From NCBI GenBank assembly GCA_022578605.1, contig MU394074.1:372001-436000 (forward strand): a stretch of DNA of 64,000 bases. Reading direction: 5' to 3'. The position numbers and the translations under genes were made by a program. Under the pieces are notes generated by a model. The model was not told where the DNA came from, did no database searches, and saw only the letters and a program-made list of their open reading frames with translations. This DNA is from Camillea tinctor (taxonomy: Eukaryota; Ascomycota; Sordariomycetes; Xylariales; Xylariaceae). Numbering within the stretch: the first letter of the stretch is position 1; every line of letters starts with the position of its first letter. Of this stretch, positions 12,051 through 23,164 are shown piece after piece.

Positions 12051-12643
12051 CTACAGGGGTTGAGCAAGATGTCCCTTCATGTGCTCATTGTAGGGTAGTC
12101 AAACGCCGGCGGGAAGCTGGACTCACATAACGAAGATCAAAGACAAGGAATTCTATAGAAAGGATGTGTGTATGGGGAAATTGATTACATAGATAAATAT
12201 GATAAATTTGATGGCACTATTATATAAATAATTAGGTATTTTGATACAAAGCAGCAGTGAGATTCATATATGAGCGTACCTCCTAAACAACTGCTTGTAC
12301 ATTAGGCATTACGTGTGAATAGGGCCCTCTCGAGTTCTACCACATGCTGCATAATCTACCACGCCACTTACATATTATTAATTATTCGCCTAATTGCTAT
12401 TCTCACGTTAATGTAACTCTGAAGCTGGTTTGATAATTTAATTCGTTCTTTTCAGTTTACTCTAGGTACCTAGGTAGTAAAATCGTAATAATATTCAGCC
12501 AATTGGGCTTCCAAAGAAGACACGGAGTACAAGAGGAAGGAGAAGACTAATTAACTGGCCGGCCTTTGAACCATTCGTCATCTCTCTAGCCTCTATCCTC
12601 CCAAATTTATGAGCCCAAAATAAAGCCACCCCCCTGGTATTTC
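12051..12643. other. AT-rich intergenic stretch
   Basis: Region between the converging FAD monooxygenase and small Gly/Ser-rich genes, presumably their 3' untranslated regions. No other feature seen. Confidence 0.5.
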
Positions 12644-12892
12644 TTAGTCCCTGGTGTCCTTTGATTGGTTTTGATTGTTCCGGTTCATATTCCGAGCTAA
12701 TTGCTTGGACGCCCAGCCAGTAACTTCGTGTTTCCCGAGAAAGACACGTTCCCCAGATCCACCACTTCCGGATCCACCGCTAGAACCGGTGATAGAACCC
12801 CCGGTATTGGATACACTATCTCCGCCTCCATTACCAGAAGCCGGTGGCGACTGAGCAGGCTTCTCGTCAGTGTTGCTGTTGTTGTTTGACAT
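12644..12892 (-). CDS. Small Gly/Ser-rich protein of unknown function
   Basis: Single-exon 82-codon frame from ATG 12892 (context CCATGTC, good for fungi) to TAA. The N-terminal half is low-complexity Asn/Ser/Pro/Gly (GSSGGSGSGGSGE). The C-terminal third is different and charged (ERVFLGKHEVTGWASKQLAR, then Asn/Gln-rich). It has no signal peptide or membrane span. I do not recognise a family. A real gene is supported only by the start context, the clean frame and the biphasic composition; it could also be spurious. Confidence 0.45.
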   Translation of the reverse strand: MSNNNSNTDEKPAQSPPASGNGGGDSVSNTGGSITGSSGGSGSGGSGERVFLGKHEVTGWASKQLARNMNRNNQNQSKDTRD

Positions 12893-14168
12893 GGTTTTGT
12901 TTATGGGCTTTATTATGGGAGATGGGGATATTCAGTGCTAATCGCGTTCTGTTTCTGGAGTTGTGCTAATGAAACGAGTTATGAGGAGTGTTGTGGGGAG
13001 AGGGAAAGGAATTTCGTGGTAAAAGAAGTTCAACGAACTTTTATTTATAGGTATCCTAGATCTTGACTATTGATATAGATACGACACGAAGGCCATTTGA
13101 TAAGAATCACAAATGGTTCACTATTAGTTGTCAAGGGGGTATTACATCATCCTTAGGTTAATCTATTAGGGTCACAACTCAACACTTACCCACCTTTGAC
13201 CTCAATACCATACTAGACATGCTACATATCAAAACCAGATCATGTAACAGTTAATAGGATCAAAATATAGCTCCCTGAGCTTGTGTTCTCTATTAGGAGC
13301 AAGTGGTATCAGCTAGCTACTGTCGTCTCTCTTGCCCATGTGGATTTCTTCTGTCACGCGAAACTCTGGCTCTGCCTTCGGGTTCTCCAGACATCCTATG
13401 CACTATAGATGCGCCTGGTGGGTTTCTAACAAAATGTATGTGTAGACTTCCAGGTACACAGTCACAGGGAATTAGATAGTTCTGTCCTTCGGACGTAAAC
13501 GAAATCATCATCATCGTCATCTCTTGCCCATATTTAAGTAGATTTAACAAAGATGCATAACTACTAAGGATTGCCCTTTGTTTTCTTGGTCTCACTGGAT
13601 ACTCAAAGAGTGTAGGGTCTGATTGACTGTTTCACAATTGGTAGCTTCCTGCTAGTAGTACGGCCATAATTTTCTTGTAGGCTTGTAGGTTGAATCCATT
13701 AACCCGGAAGCTTGGATTCACCGTGTCTTTGTGCATCAAGAAAAAGCGAATTTTTTTGACTAGTATAGAGACAATAGAAAGGGTTGTTCTTTGTATTTTC
13801 CTATTTAGCTATCATATTTTGGCATGTAATACAATGCTCCCCTTTATTTCTGCCACTCACGCTACAGTCTGACTATGGTCACCAGAGCACGCGAGTCTCT
13901 TTACCGCACAAGGTATTGTTACTACAAAGGCTTTCAGTCTAAGAGGCAATAGAAAAATCGCGAACAAAGTAATCCTGGTACTATAAACGTATTACCAGAA
14001 CCCCCGCAGCCGCGTTAGTCCAACGGAAGATATCCATTTCGAAGATACAAACTTACACCACGAATCGAAAAGAATGATAGAAAAAATATTTCGTCTTAAA
14101 CCAATTTCACCACCACAACACAAGCAAACCAATTAAGGTAAATAACATTATAAAATTCTAACTTAAGG
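12893..14168. other. Gene-poor AT-rich stretch
   Basis: The first 150 bp upstream of the small Gly/Ser gene contain TTTATTTATAG (about 13039-13049), a possible TATA element for it. The remainder has only short unsupported frames (13317-13595 minus, 13690-13872 plus). Confidence 0.4.
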
Positions 14169-14384
14169 ATGTGCGTATACACTATCCGAGCCTTCACCTG
14201 CGGCTGTCGCGCTTCCGGCGCCAAGCTCTATCGCATGTGTCGAGACCCACACGACGGCTGTGCTGAGGACCCGAATATCCTTATTCTGCCGCGGCAGTGC
14301 GACGACGTCCGGAAGCACCCTCCGAGCTCGCCGTCCTTCTCGCCTATCGCCAGTACCCGGCGCTTTCCCGAGAGCTGCATATAG
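14169..14384 (+). CDS. Possible small cysteine-rich protein
   Basis: 71-codon ORF with cysteines at residues 2, 11, 13, 24, 31, 44 and 70, beginning MCVYTIRAFTCGCRASGAK. The spacing recalls short cysteine-rich, zinc-ribbon-like fungal proteins that start with an MCxxT...TCGC pattern. It lies in a conspicuously GC-rich island (14180-14380) within AT-rich DNA, which suggests preserved or recently acquired coding sequence. It has no signal peptide. The complementary strand is also open (14163-14426), so the coding strand is not certain. Confidence 0.35.
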   Translation: MCVYTIRAFTCGCRASGAKLYRMCRDPHDGCAEDPNILILPRQCDDVRKHPPSSPSFSPIASTRRFPESCI

Positions 14385-14764
14385 AACTAACCCCCTTTTA
14401 CTAGTCGGTGGAGAGGAGAGGGTCAATGCCGTAATGAACTGACGAACGAAATAACGACTACGTTTTTACCTGGTATTGCCAAAGAATTTAGGCCTGGAGG
14501 TCTCTATAGGGTAATACTGGGATTTTTGTTTTTGTATTTTATTTTTAAAATTTTGCATCAACATCAGTTTACGGAGTTTCATTTTTTATAGCTTTAATTT
14601 TATGGAATTTTGCTCCATTTTCTTCTTTTCTAAATGGGTGATCGTATATGTCTATACTTTGCACGAATGCCTGAACATTATCTTGTTCGCGTCTACCGCT
14701 TTCTATGTTAAAGCCATACCACTTTATGTCATAAAGCACCTAATTAAATATGAATCCCTCTAGT
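14385..14764. other. AT-rich intergenic stretch
   Basis: Contains long T-rich tracts (14520-14630), probably the 3' flank of the MFS transporter gene. Nothing else seen. Confidence 0.5.
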
Positions 14765-16885
14765 CTACCACTCCTCCTCTTCCGCATCCCCTTCTAACCA
14801 TATCTCGTGCCCATTACCCTCTCTCACCCATAAGCTCACGACAAGGCCAAATATAGCCATGCCGGCCATCCCCCAGAACACACCCCCGACGAGCCCATGG
14901 CTGAGGCCGAGACCATACAGCCAGCCACCGATGACCGGGCCTGCCGTGCGTGCGAAGCTGTTGACGCTCTGCCCGAGGGCATGTACTGTGCCTAGCACGC
15001 TCGGGTGCGGCGAGCAGTTATTAACTAGGATAGTCTGCGTCGGGAGTGCAAACGTGCGCCCCGTCACCTGTATGAGCAAGACGGCCGCAATGGCGATCCA
15101 GATCACAGGCCCTGTCTTCTGGCTCGGCGGTGCCGTCGTGGAGGGCACCACCGACAGATATGGCATCAATGTGTAGGACACGGGGAACAGGGCCATGGAC
15201 CATCTCCACGAACGCACCGTGCCCAATCGCTCGGATATCCGCGGGAATAGGAAAATCTGCATCAGGACTCCGAAACCCCCTAGTAACGCCATGGCTACTC
15301 CGACCGAGTGTGCGGGAAGACCCAATCCTCCCGTAAACCGAATTGGGAGGTGTGGGGTAAAGTTTGATGTGTTGGAATTCAGGGTGTGGTCGTATACGGG
15401 CGTCGAGAGGAAGACGAACCAGAGAGAGTTGAAGGTGCCTACGTGGAAGGCGAGGAAAAAGTAAACTAGGAAAGTGTATAATACGTTCGGCGTGAAGATG
15501 CGGCGGAAGGGTAATTTGGCTGTGTATCGCGGACCTTTGTGGGCTTTGGGTATTGGTCGTGAGCTCTCACTGGAGGTGGTTCGTGACGAGACAGGAGACT
15601 CCTCCATCTCAGTTTCGAATGTGTTGACGCTTGACAGTTGTGAGTGTAGAGGCTTGTACGCTATTCCTGGTTTCCTCCGCCAGATAGAACCCCAAATCTT
15701 GCGTCCTATAACTAGCCCAAGATCGCGCTTGTCTCGAATGGTGTCGAGTGTCTAGAATTTATCAGTTAGGATTGACCCGAAACCGGAAATTCACAACATA
15801 CCTCCTCTAACATGAGCCAACACAGAATGCTAGAAATTACTAGATAGAAAGCGCTGACGAGATTGGCGAGAGCCCATGGGTATTTCCGGAAGAACTCCAC
15901 TTGCCCAAAGAGACTCGGGTAGGAGCCCGCAGGATCGGATAGTATACCGCCTAATATGGGACCGATAACGACACCAATATTGTAAGTCATAGGTAGGATT
16001 ACAAACGCCCGCTTTTGATATCTGTAATCTATTTAGAACATGTATATGCAGAGGCTGAGTATGGGAAGTATCTACTTTTTCTCGCGGACAGTCTCACTGA
16101 TCCTGATAGGATAGAAGAGCATTAGTGACGATCTTGTAACTTAAGTGCTTAGGCCCGGGTGAAAGTATGTACTGACATAGTCCTCAAGACCCCGATATTG
16201 CCACTCGTGGCACCCGCCAAAAACCTAAAAAATAACGCTTGACTATAGGTTGTTGAAAAGCCGAACCCGACACATGAGATTACTGATGCTGTGAGTAAAG
16301 CGATATGTGTGCAGTATACGCATGAGAATATGACTTACATGTGCCGAGAAGCCCTATCATGATGACAGTCTTACGACCAGCCCACTTCGAATCGGCAGCA
16401 TATCCCCACGGCATGGCCGTGAATAACTGGGCAAGGGTAAAACTTGCATTAAGAAAACCGGCTTGGCTGGAGATGACGGAGTCGGAGAGAGTTGGGTCGA
16501 ACCATTTTAGCTGATAAAACATGTATGCCTAAACAATATTTAGAACTATATCGTACGAACACATGCTGCCGCGAGACTGCAAGTAGGTATTAGGACAAAC
16601 CAGGGATTATCTTGACGGGCGTACTTGTAAAGAAGTCTGAACTAATGGCTCAGAGAGGCGGGCCAATACTATGACAATCAATTGATCTTTATGAGGTAAA
16701 TCTGTCCACCCTATAGTGCTTTCGGACACAGCAGTCAATCTTTTAGGAAGACATGAGGCGTTGGTATCGATTTGCAAGGGGGTTTCTCGTCCAAATTTGA
16801 GGACGCTATCTTTATCAGAGTCATATTCAACTGAATTCAAAAGTTCGGCCTCATTTTTATTCGCATCATATATATTTTCTTCCAT
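14765..16885 (-). CDS. MFS transporter, DHA1/ZIFL-like
   Basis: Major facilitator exporter, probably plasma membrane or vacuole. Six exons: 16885-16625, 16528-16339, 16288-16177, 16102-16076 (only 27 nt), 16021-15802 and 15751-14765. Frames close to 598 residues. The cytosolic N-terminus ends in GWTDLPHKDQLIVIVLARLS. It is followed by the TM1-TM2 region and the MFS motif A variant WGYAADSKWAGRKTVIMIG. The region around RTMISETVREKKYQKRAFV corresponds to the TM4-5 loop, and MTYNIGVVIGPILGGIL is the antiporter motif C-like helix. A long hydrophilic central loop rich in Ser/Glu separates the two bundles. The C-terminal half has six clear hydrophobic spans and ends in an acidic EEEE tail. The subfamily resembles fungal YCR023C/ZINC INDUCED FACILITATOR-like proteins. 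Its position near the P450 and monooxygenase fits metabolite efflux, but a general drug/ion exporter is equally possible. Confidence 0.9.
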
Positions 16886-18189
16886 CTTTCCTGACCCTCA
16901 TGCCCGAATACGGATGATGGGTTTAGGTATGCAAGATATATACCTAGGTACTCGTGACTGAATATAGGGAGATACCGTAGGATGTATTTGAAAGGGTAAG
17001 ATCGTGTAAAACTGAAGGAAAGGAGGAAATATTTCTGGGGTTTAAGAGTTTCAAGTCTTTTATGTACTTTAAGAACTTGGAGAAAACTCTCACATGAGTA
17101 GGTTGTGACGATGTCTCAAGTCCGGGCCCGTGCGGCTCCAAATTACGTACCTAGGTGAGAAATAATCCGGAGGTAGGGTTGACAAGTGTGTCGTAACGAC
17201 GCCATAAGGGGTACAAAGGAACTTGAAGTTGAAGATCTCGTGATGATATTTCTGTTATTCTGGCCATATCCACACTATTTGTTCTTGTTTGTTCTATACT
17301 CTTTCATAACCTCCCAGTAAACTTTAAAATCTTAGACCTTGATGCTGCGCTTTATTGCTTTATATGATACATTTTCTATGATTAACTTTGAGTACTAAAC
17401 CTTAGCTACCATATACAAGAAAAATACCTAGGTTAGTTAAGACTTCATTTAATTCGAAATATGTTATCCCAAGTTGGCCGGTTTATGACTGTACGAGAGA
17501 CCCAGGGGAGATGAAGCTAGGGTTAGTGAGGGGTATTAAAGAGCCCAGACCGGAGAGCTCTGTAACTATATCTGTCTTACAACAACTAGTCTACGCTTCC
17601 TTTCTGTCCCACTTCATCCCTGATTACCTGAATAAGGTAATGAAGATAAGACCAGCAACTTTTGATTGGTTAGATATGACGGCAAAGTGTCTGGGATAGT
17701 GTACCCGGCTGGCAGAGCTGCTGATCGGATCGACGCTAGAAAGCGGGAGTATCAGCAGGGATCCTTGTTCATCCTGAGCGTTACAAGTTAACCCAGTGGT
17801 ACGAATCTAGGCGTTTAAACTAGGATTTACTACATGGGAAGGACAGTAGACAGCATACCTACATCCCAGCTGGAATAAGTACCTATTTACAGTCTTATGT
17901 ATTGTATTGGAATGTGTCACGAGGGACCAAGTGCTTTAGTAATCATACGTATCTGTGCGAAGATTTGAGAACTACAACTACATGTGTCTCCGTTACATAT
18001 GTGAGACCGCTTTCTTTGTTCCGCCTTAACCCCTGACAGAATGTTTTTAGCATATTCTATATCGTACTTATTGAATACGCAAATATCAGTGACAAAGTAC
18101 TACAGTTTGTCGTAGTCTAGAGGACAGGTAAGATCCTGAAATAAAGTAGAACTATGATCATTATTTTAGGAAGGCAGATGAGCAAAGGT
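16886..18189. other. Gene-free stretch
   Basis: Putative promoter of the MFS gene followed by AT-rich sequence. Only short frames (17511-17699 plus, 16944-17141 minus), none with motifs. Confidence 0.5.
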
Positions 18190-18230
18190 TATATTTCTAA
18201 TTGCCCTTCGGCAATTAGCCCCTATATAGT
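18190..18230 (+). repeat. Dispersed hairpin repeat, copy B
   Basis: Perfect 9-bp stem CTAATTGCC (18197-18205) with GGCAATTAG (18210-18218) and a CTTC tetraloop, followed by CCCCTATATAGT. Compared with copy A, both sides of the stem changed together (C-G to T-A at the second stem pair). Confidence 0.65.
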
Positions 18231-21200
18231 ACGCCATATATATATGTATGCAACGGTACCGCAGGTAGTTGTAGTTCTGGGACCTCGAGTAACAGAATTG
18301 TAATTACCCAAGCCCTTCTTAGGAACTCCGTGACAGATATAAAGAATATGAGAAAAAGGGAGAGGGGGGCAGCGTTGTATGTTATGGAACACGCAAAACA
18401 CTACCGAATTTCATATTATTCGCAGTAGGACCATCGAACTATAAAGTTATGACACGGGAAATGAAAACAGCTCTTAAGGTTAGTGAGCCACTATACCATT
18501 AGTAAAAACTGTTCTTTTAGAATACACATGTGATAATTAAAAGGAGAACTCCAACGTTAGCAAACCAGGTCTTGTAACATTTAATTGAAACGGTGGTTTG
18601 TGTTAGCTAAGACACTGTAAACATAACTAGAAAAAAGAAAAGAAAAGGAAAACTAGATCAACCTGTAACTTCCAACCTGGGATAGCCTCACTGGCTTAAG
18701 GAGTATGGCAATGGGTTAGACTCAGCAGTGCTATAAATGTGACTTAATGAAGTCACACACTCTTGATGGCCTTGACAACTTGTAGCCTCGCGCATATCTA
18801 CCTAAATATACAGCCCACTGAGTGCCATATCGAGTAGCACGATAGCCACCATAATATACGTTCTCATTTGTGTTCTACATATATTTTCTGGTAGTCCCAG
18901 GTCTTGTGGCAAACATTGCTTTGACCTAACCTCGCAGTCGGCGACGACTATTCTATTATTCCGGAGCTGATACGTTAATACCCTCGCCAAGCCGTGCACA
19001 TTGTGCTTATTGAGTCGGAAAAGTATTTTGGCTATACGTATAGATAGTATCATTGCAAGTGTTACTACTTTCAAGATCCACTTAATCAATATTGTCCAGC
19101 TATTGCTGGGGGGAGCTGTGGGGACCATTTGATATATCTAAGTAAATAAATAGAGGGTTTCCATGTTCAACCAGTATAATTGTTATACCACTAATAACAA
19201 TTATAAATTTCTAACTATTCCTTCATGTGTCTTTACTAGTTTCCCTATTGATTCTCGGTCATTACTGCATGTGTAGGATGATATCAGGTTACTTCATATG
19301 ACTACTCCTTAGAGATGCACATTTCATGAAAAAGGAAGCCCATATAATACTTCTACAGAGAAGAACCTATCATGGTGAAGAGGTGTGGGTTGGCTAATCT
19401 AACTGATATAAGAACTAAAATTCAGGCATACAAGACCATAGTTTCTTATGGAGATCCAATGACCACGCAGATCATGTGTTTTCTTTATTTCGAGGCAGTA
19501 TTTCTCGTGCCACGTCATGATTCCTGCATATGTATCATACAATATTAACTGTAGTTAAGATTATTTCTAAAGGCTTATTGTCTCTCGCGCTTACCACACT
19601 CTGCTACAGAAGATGGTGGACTAAGTAAGAAAGAGCACCGGTATGATGAATATAAGCCCTATTAAATCAAGGAGCCTGAATTTCAATTTATTAGGGCGGG
19701 AATCTTGATATGCTTGTCCATAATGATAGTCATGGTATTAACATCCTGCTACTAGACATGCTCACCACGATTTCGGTATCCCCTTGTGCTGACCAGCACT
19801 GGAAGACGTCACCATCAACCAGTGATTTGGAATTCCTCCCTCCTTCGGGGTTCTCTATTCCTAACTATAGTTTACTTGGGAACTATATGCTTTTTCTTGT
19901 ACTAAAATTGAGTTCCTATTGTTTTCTTCAATTCCTTTTCCAGGCAGTATTGTATTACGTAGCATTTCAGCAAGTTTTGATAATCTCAGCTGCTTTGGTT
20001 TCATGTTTAGGGCTGACTCACCTCAGAATTTTAAAGCGTCTTTAATGCATTCGTAGCTGTGTCAATCGGATATAGTGGATATGAAACCAGCAACTTTGAC
20101 ATTGGAGAAAGAAGGATGGAAAATAATCAAAGACACTTGCAGGGAAAAAAAAAGATATCCTCATTGCCAGCAAATTGCCAAACTCATAATATTAGTATAT
20201 GACCCAAAGTTGGACGGAGGTCTACACTTTTCATAAACCTAAGTGAGTCCCTAGTGGGATGTGTTGACTACATATTTCCAACTCGAGTTGTACAAAAGCT
20301 GAATTCACGAGCAGGTTCGCCCACACAGCCGCGGTTCGAGGGCTGAATGTGCTAATAATAATACCCCGGATGCAAAGGCCGTTCGTATGGCTGTACCATA
20401 TATCGGTTCGGTAGGCCCGAGTGCCCCGAGGAGTGTAAACCAAGAACTGGTGAACGGCTTACAAGACCTATATGGGAAACCGGTCAGTCTAGTTGGCCTC
20501 AGCTGTGTGTGCGCCCGCCCTGAAAATGGTGCCACTATGGCTTCACTTTTCCCGTATCACGGGGCTTCTGAATTGGAGGAGGCCAACCAGTGATATTGAC
20601 AAATCTTCGTTAACAAAATGTTTATGCACTATCATTTTGGTGTGGAGGGGCTGGGCTGGAGCACGATCCACGGAACTGTGTAGGTTAACTATGTTTGGTC
20701 ACGGTCAACTAGGATAGGTTAGTGACGATGGCGGTCATATGCTGACCTGCACCTCTCGGCACATTTATTGGTGTGGCGCATTGATATAGTGACACCCAAC
20801 GGCCTGGGTCTAGGATCACCATGCGGGCTGAACCGTCAGATATCCCCGTCTGACAGGCTACCACACTCGGAGATAAAGTTGTTTTCGTTTATGTTCCACC
20901 CAAAGAGAATCGTACGGTTCCGCGTTCTCTTTCATCGGATCAGCTTGGAGATCACACTCTCCTTCATCGGGACAGCGGAGGTCAAGGGAGCCGAATAACA
21001 CCCTCGGAAGCGAAGATCACGAGTTGATATGAGCATGTGCCTAATCGAACCGAACGACAGACGGGGCGTAGGGCTGAAAGAGAACCATGCGCCACTGCTA
21101 CCTCACCAGTCACCTTGGCAGGTACCATACGAAAAGCTTGGCCTTCGGGAGTCGTCTTGTGTAGGAATTGGCGTATCGCCACTCGAAGGATTAGTCTAAT

Positions 21201-21659
21201 TATAAAGCAGAAATATGTTGGTAAAGTCAGAACATTAATATAACGTATCTAACTCCTACACAAGCCAATCTTTTCTGAATTGATCCTCTGGTTACCTATC
21301 TCCTCCGATTTATTACAGACTCGGCCGGAGAGACCGCCGTTGAGAGCGGGATACGGCAGCTACGGATCGGCTCCCATCCACCCCCCATCCCACCAACAGT
21401 CTGTTGCACTCGCTCTATCAGTTGATACGGTGTATTCCGTTTCTCTATAGAAGCCCATTAAGTCAGCATAGGCGCATATCAGCATACCCACCAAATCAAA
21501 GTCCACCAATGACATTGCCTTAACCTATATAGACGAAACCCCCCTATCTATTCGGTATCTCTGGAATACAACTACCTACACCATGGCAACTACATATGTT
21601 TCATGTCACGAGCATCCTTCAATTACTACCCACGCTTTTAGACTCATGGAGGAGGCGAC
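18231..21659. other. Gene-poor stretch with a GC-richer block
   Basis: AT-rich DNA with open frames at 18802-19128 (minus, 108 codons, two hydrophobic segments) and 19710-20045 (plus, 111 codons, hydrophobic), neither recognisable. From about 20,300 to 21,180 the sequence is GC-richer and has several overlapping frames on both strands without a consistent reading. It may be a decayed gene, but I cannot name one. Confidence 0.35.
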
Positions 21660-23164
21660 CTAGCGCCACAATACCTCTGCTCCGGAGGGGGGAGAGGGGA
21701 GGGGGGCGGGATCGCATAACCGGTCAATTACGTACCCAATGATAAGTGTTCCAGTGACATGACTTGTAGAATATGTGGTACTGGTCTCCGTTATCGTAGC
21801 AGAAGGCCTTGCAATCGTAATAGTCGCACTGGGTGCGCCACCGTCACAAATGGTAGAGGTAGCAGGTGTGCTAATACGAATTTCAGTTACAAATTCTAGA
21901 CAAATAGCGGTATATCTTTGCGGGTTTTCTTCTAGCTTCACGAGAGTAGCATGCTTACATCGTGGCGGTGGTAGTCTGTGTCACTGGGGAGGTGTCAGCC
22001 TGGGCGATATCAATGGTGTCAATGCGTCTAAGGTTATTAGTGTTACTCACCACTTTCAGTTTTCGTTTCCGGTGGAGCAGTGGTAATGCTTGTGCTGGTC
22101 ACCGTAAATGTTGTTTCCGTCACCGTGATAGTTGTAGCGGCTATAGTTTCCGCTTCTGATTCAGGCCTTTCCTCATTTTGATCAAATGGCTGCATTTCAT
22201 GAATATCTGTATCCATCTCAATTTGATTCCATGGTGAGGAGCAATTATCCCCAATGCAAAAAGTTGGGCTAGGTAACGGTGTAAAGGTCCTTGTCGTGAG
22301 ATAGTGACAGTAAGCCGTTTTTGTTATCGTAGTATATGAGTAGCTTGTGATTTGTCTGTCAGTGCTAGTTCTCACGATAGTGGATGTAAGAATGCTTGTT
22401 GATGCTTTTGGCGTTATAGTAATCGTTTGGGTTAGTCCGCTACATGGGGCAGTGATCGTCACTGGGGCAAGGATAAGCGTTTGTGTCTGTGTAGCTATAG
22501 TCTTATAGGTAGCTGCAAATTTGATCAGAATCTTCCCCATCATGTCAAAAATGACAGGAGGGCTTGCATACTGGTTGCTTCAGGAGTACTTGTGATTCCT
22601 ATGATAATAGTTGGAGTAGCCTATCTCATATTTAGTAGTTAGGGACTTAAAGATAATGAGCTTCACATACAATGACAGTTACCGTACCCGGCACTTTTGC
22701 TGTAAGGGTAATCACTCTTTGAGCAGCAATTTTGATACCTGAAAGAATGATCTTCCAGATGCCACTCGACATAGACGAATACGGAATATCACTGCAGTAC
22801 GATTAGTTCCGCGTTCTTCTACACAACGGAGTTATCCCTACCATGTGGAAATGACCCGGCTCCCCTGAGGAGTTGTGTTTATCGTAGAGCATGCGTACTG
22901 CTGTCCAGCTGGGTCCACAAGGACTGGGTTTATCAGCTCTTCATCACATCCTAGCGTCTATTAGATATTTTAGAGCACCGCTATATGTTACTTCAGAGAT
23001 TTACTTTGGAATATAGAGGTAAAGGTGAAATTCTCATTCAACGATGTGTCAATGTTGTAAGAGCCACCATTAGAATAGTCCACACCATAACTAGTACAGA
23101 TGGCTACTGTTGTCAAAAATAAATAACCCCAAAGTACGAAGAACGATAAAGGCTTGAGGGCCAT
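21660..23164 (-). CDS. Thr-rich secreted/cell-wall protein
   Basis: Starts at ATG 23164 with a signal peptide (MALKPLSFFVLWGYLFLTTV, cleavage near residues 20-24). Proposed exons are 23164-23005, 22950-22842, 22791-22671, 22570-22051, 21983-21959 and 21915-21660; frames close to 396 residues. The folded N-terminal domain has the pattern CDEELINPVLVDPAGQQYAC, then ISTCDIPYSSMSSGIW, typical of an uncharacterised fungal extracellular domain preceding Thr-rich tails. The rest is Thr/Ser-rich (ITVTETTFTVTSTS) with scattered cysteines, likely heavily O-mannosylated. No clear GPI signal is visible. The last intron would be only 43 bp and the C-terminal exon is Pro-rich, so the 3' end is less certain than the first four exons. 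Function unknown. Confidence 0.7.

Noticed and set aside
18802..19128. 108-codon minus-strand ORF with hydrophobic segments
   Set aside because: No family, no splice partners, AT-rich region where such frames arise by chance.
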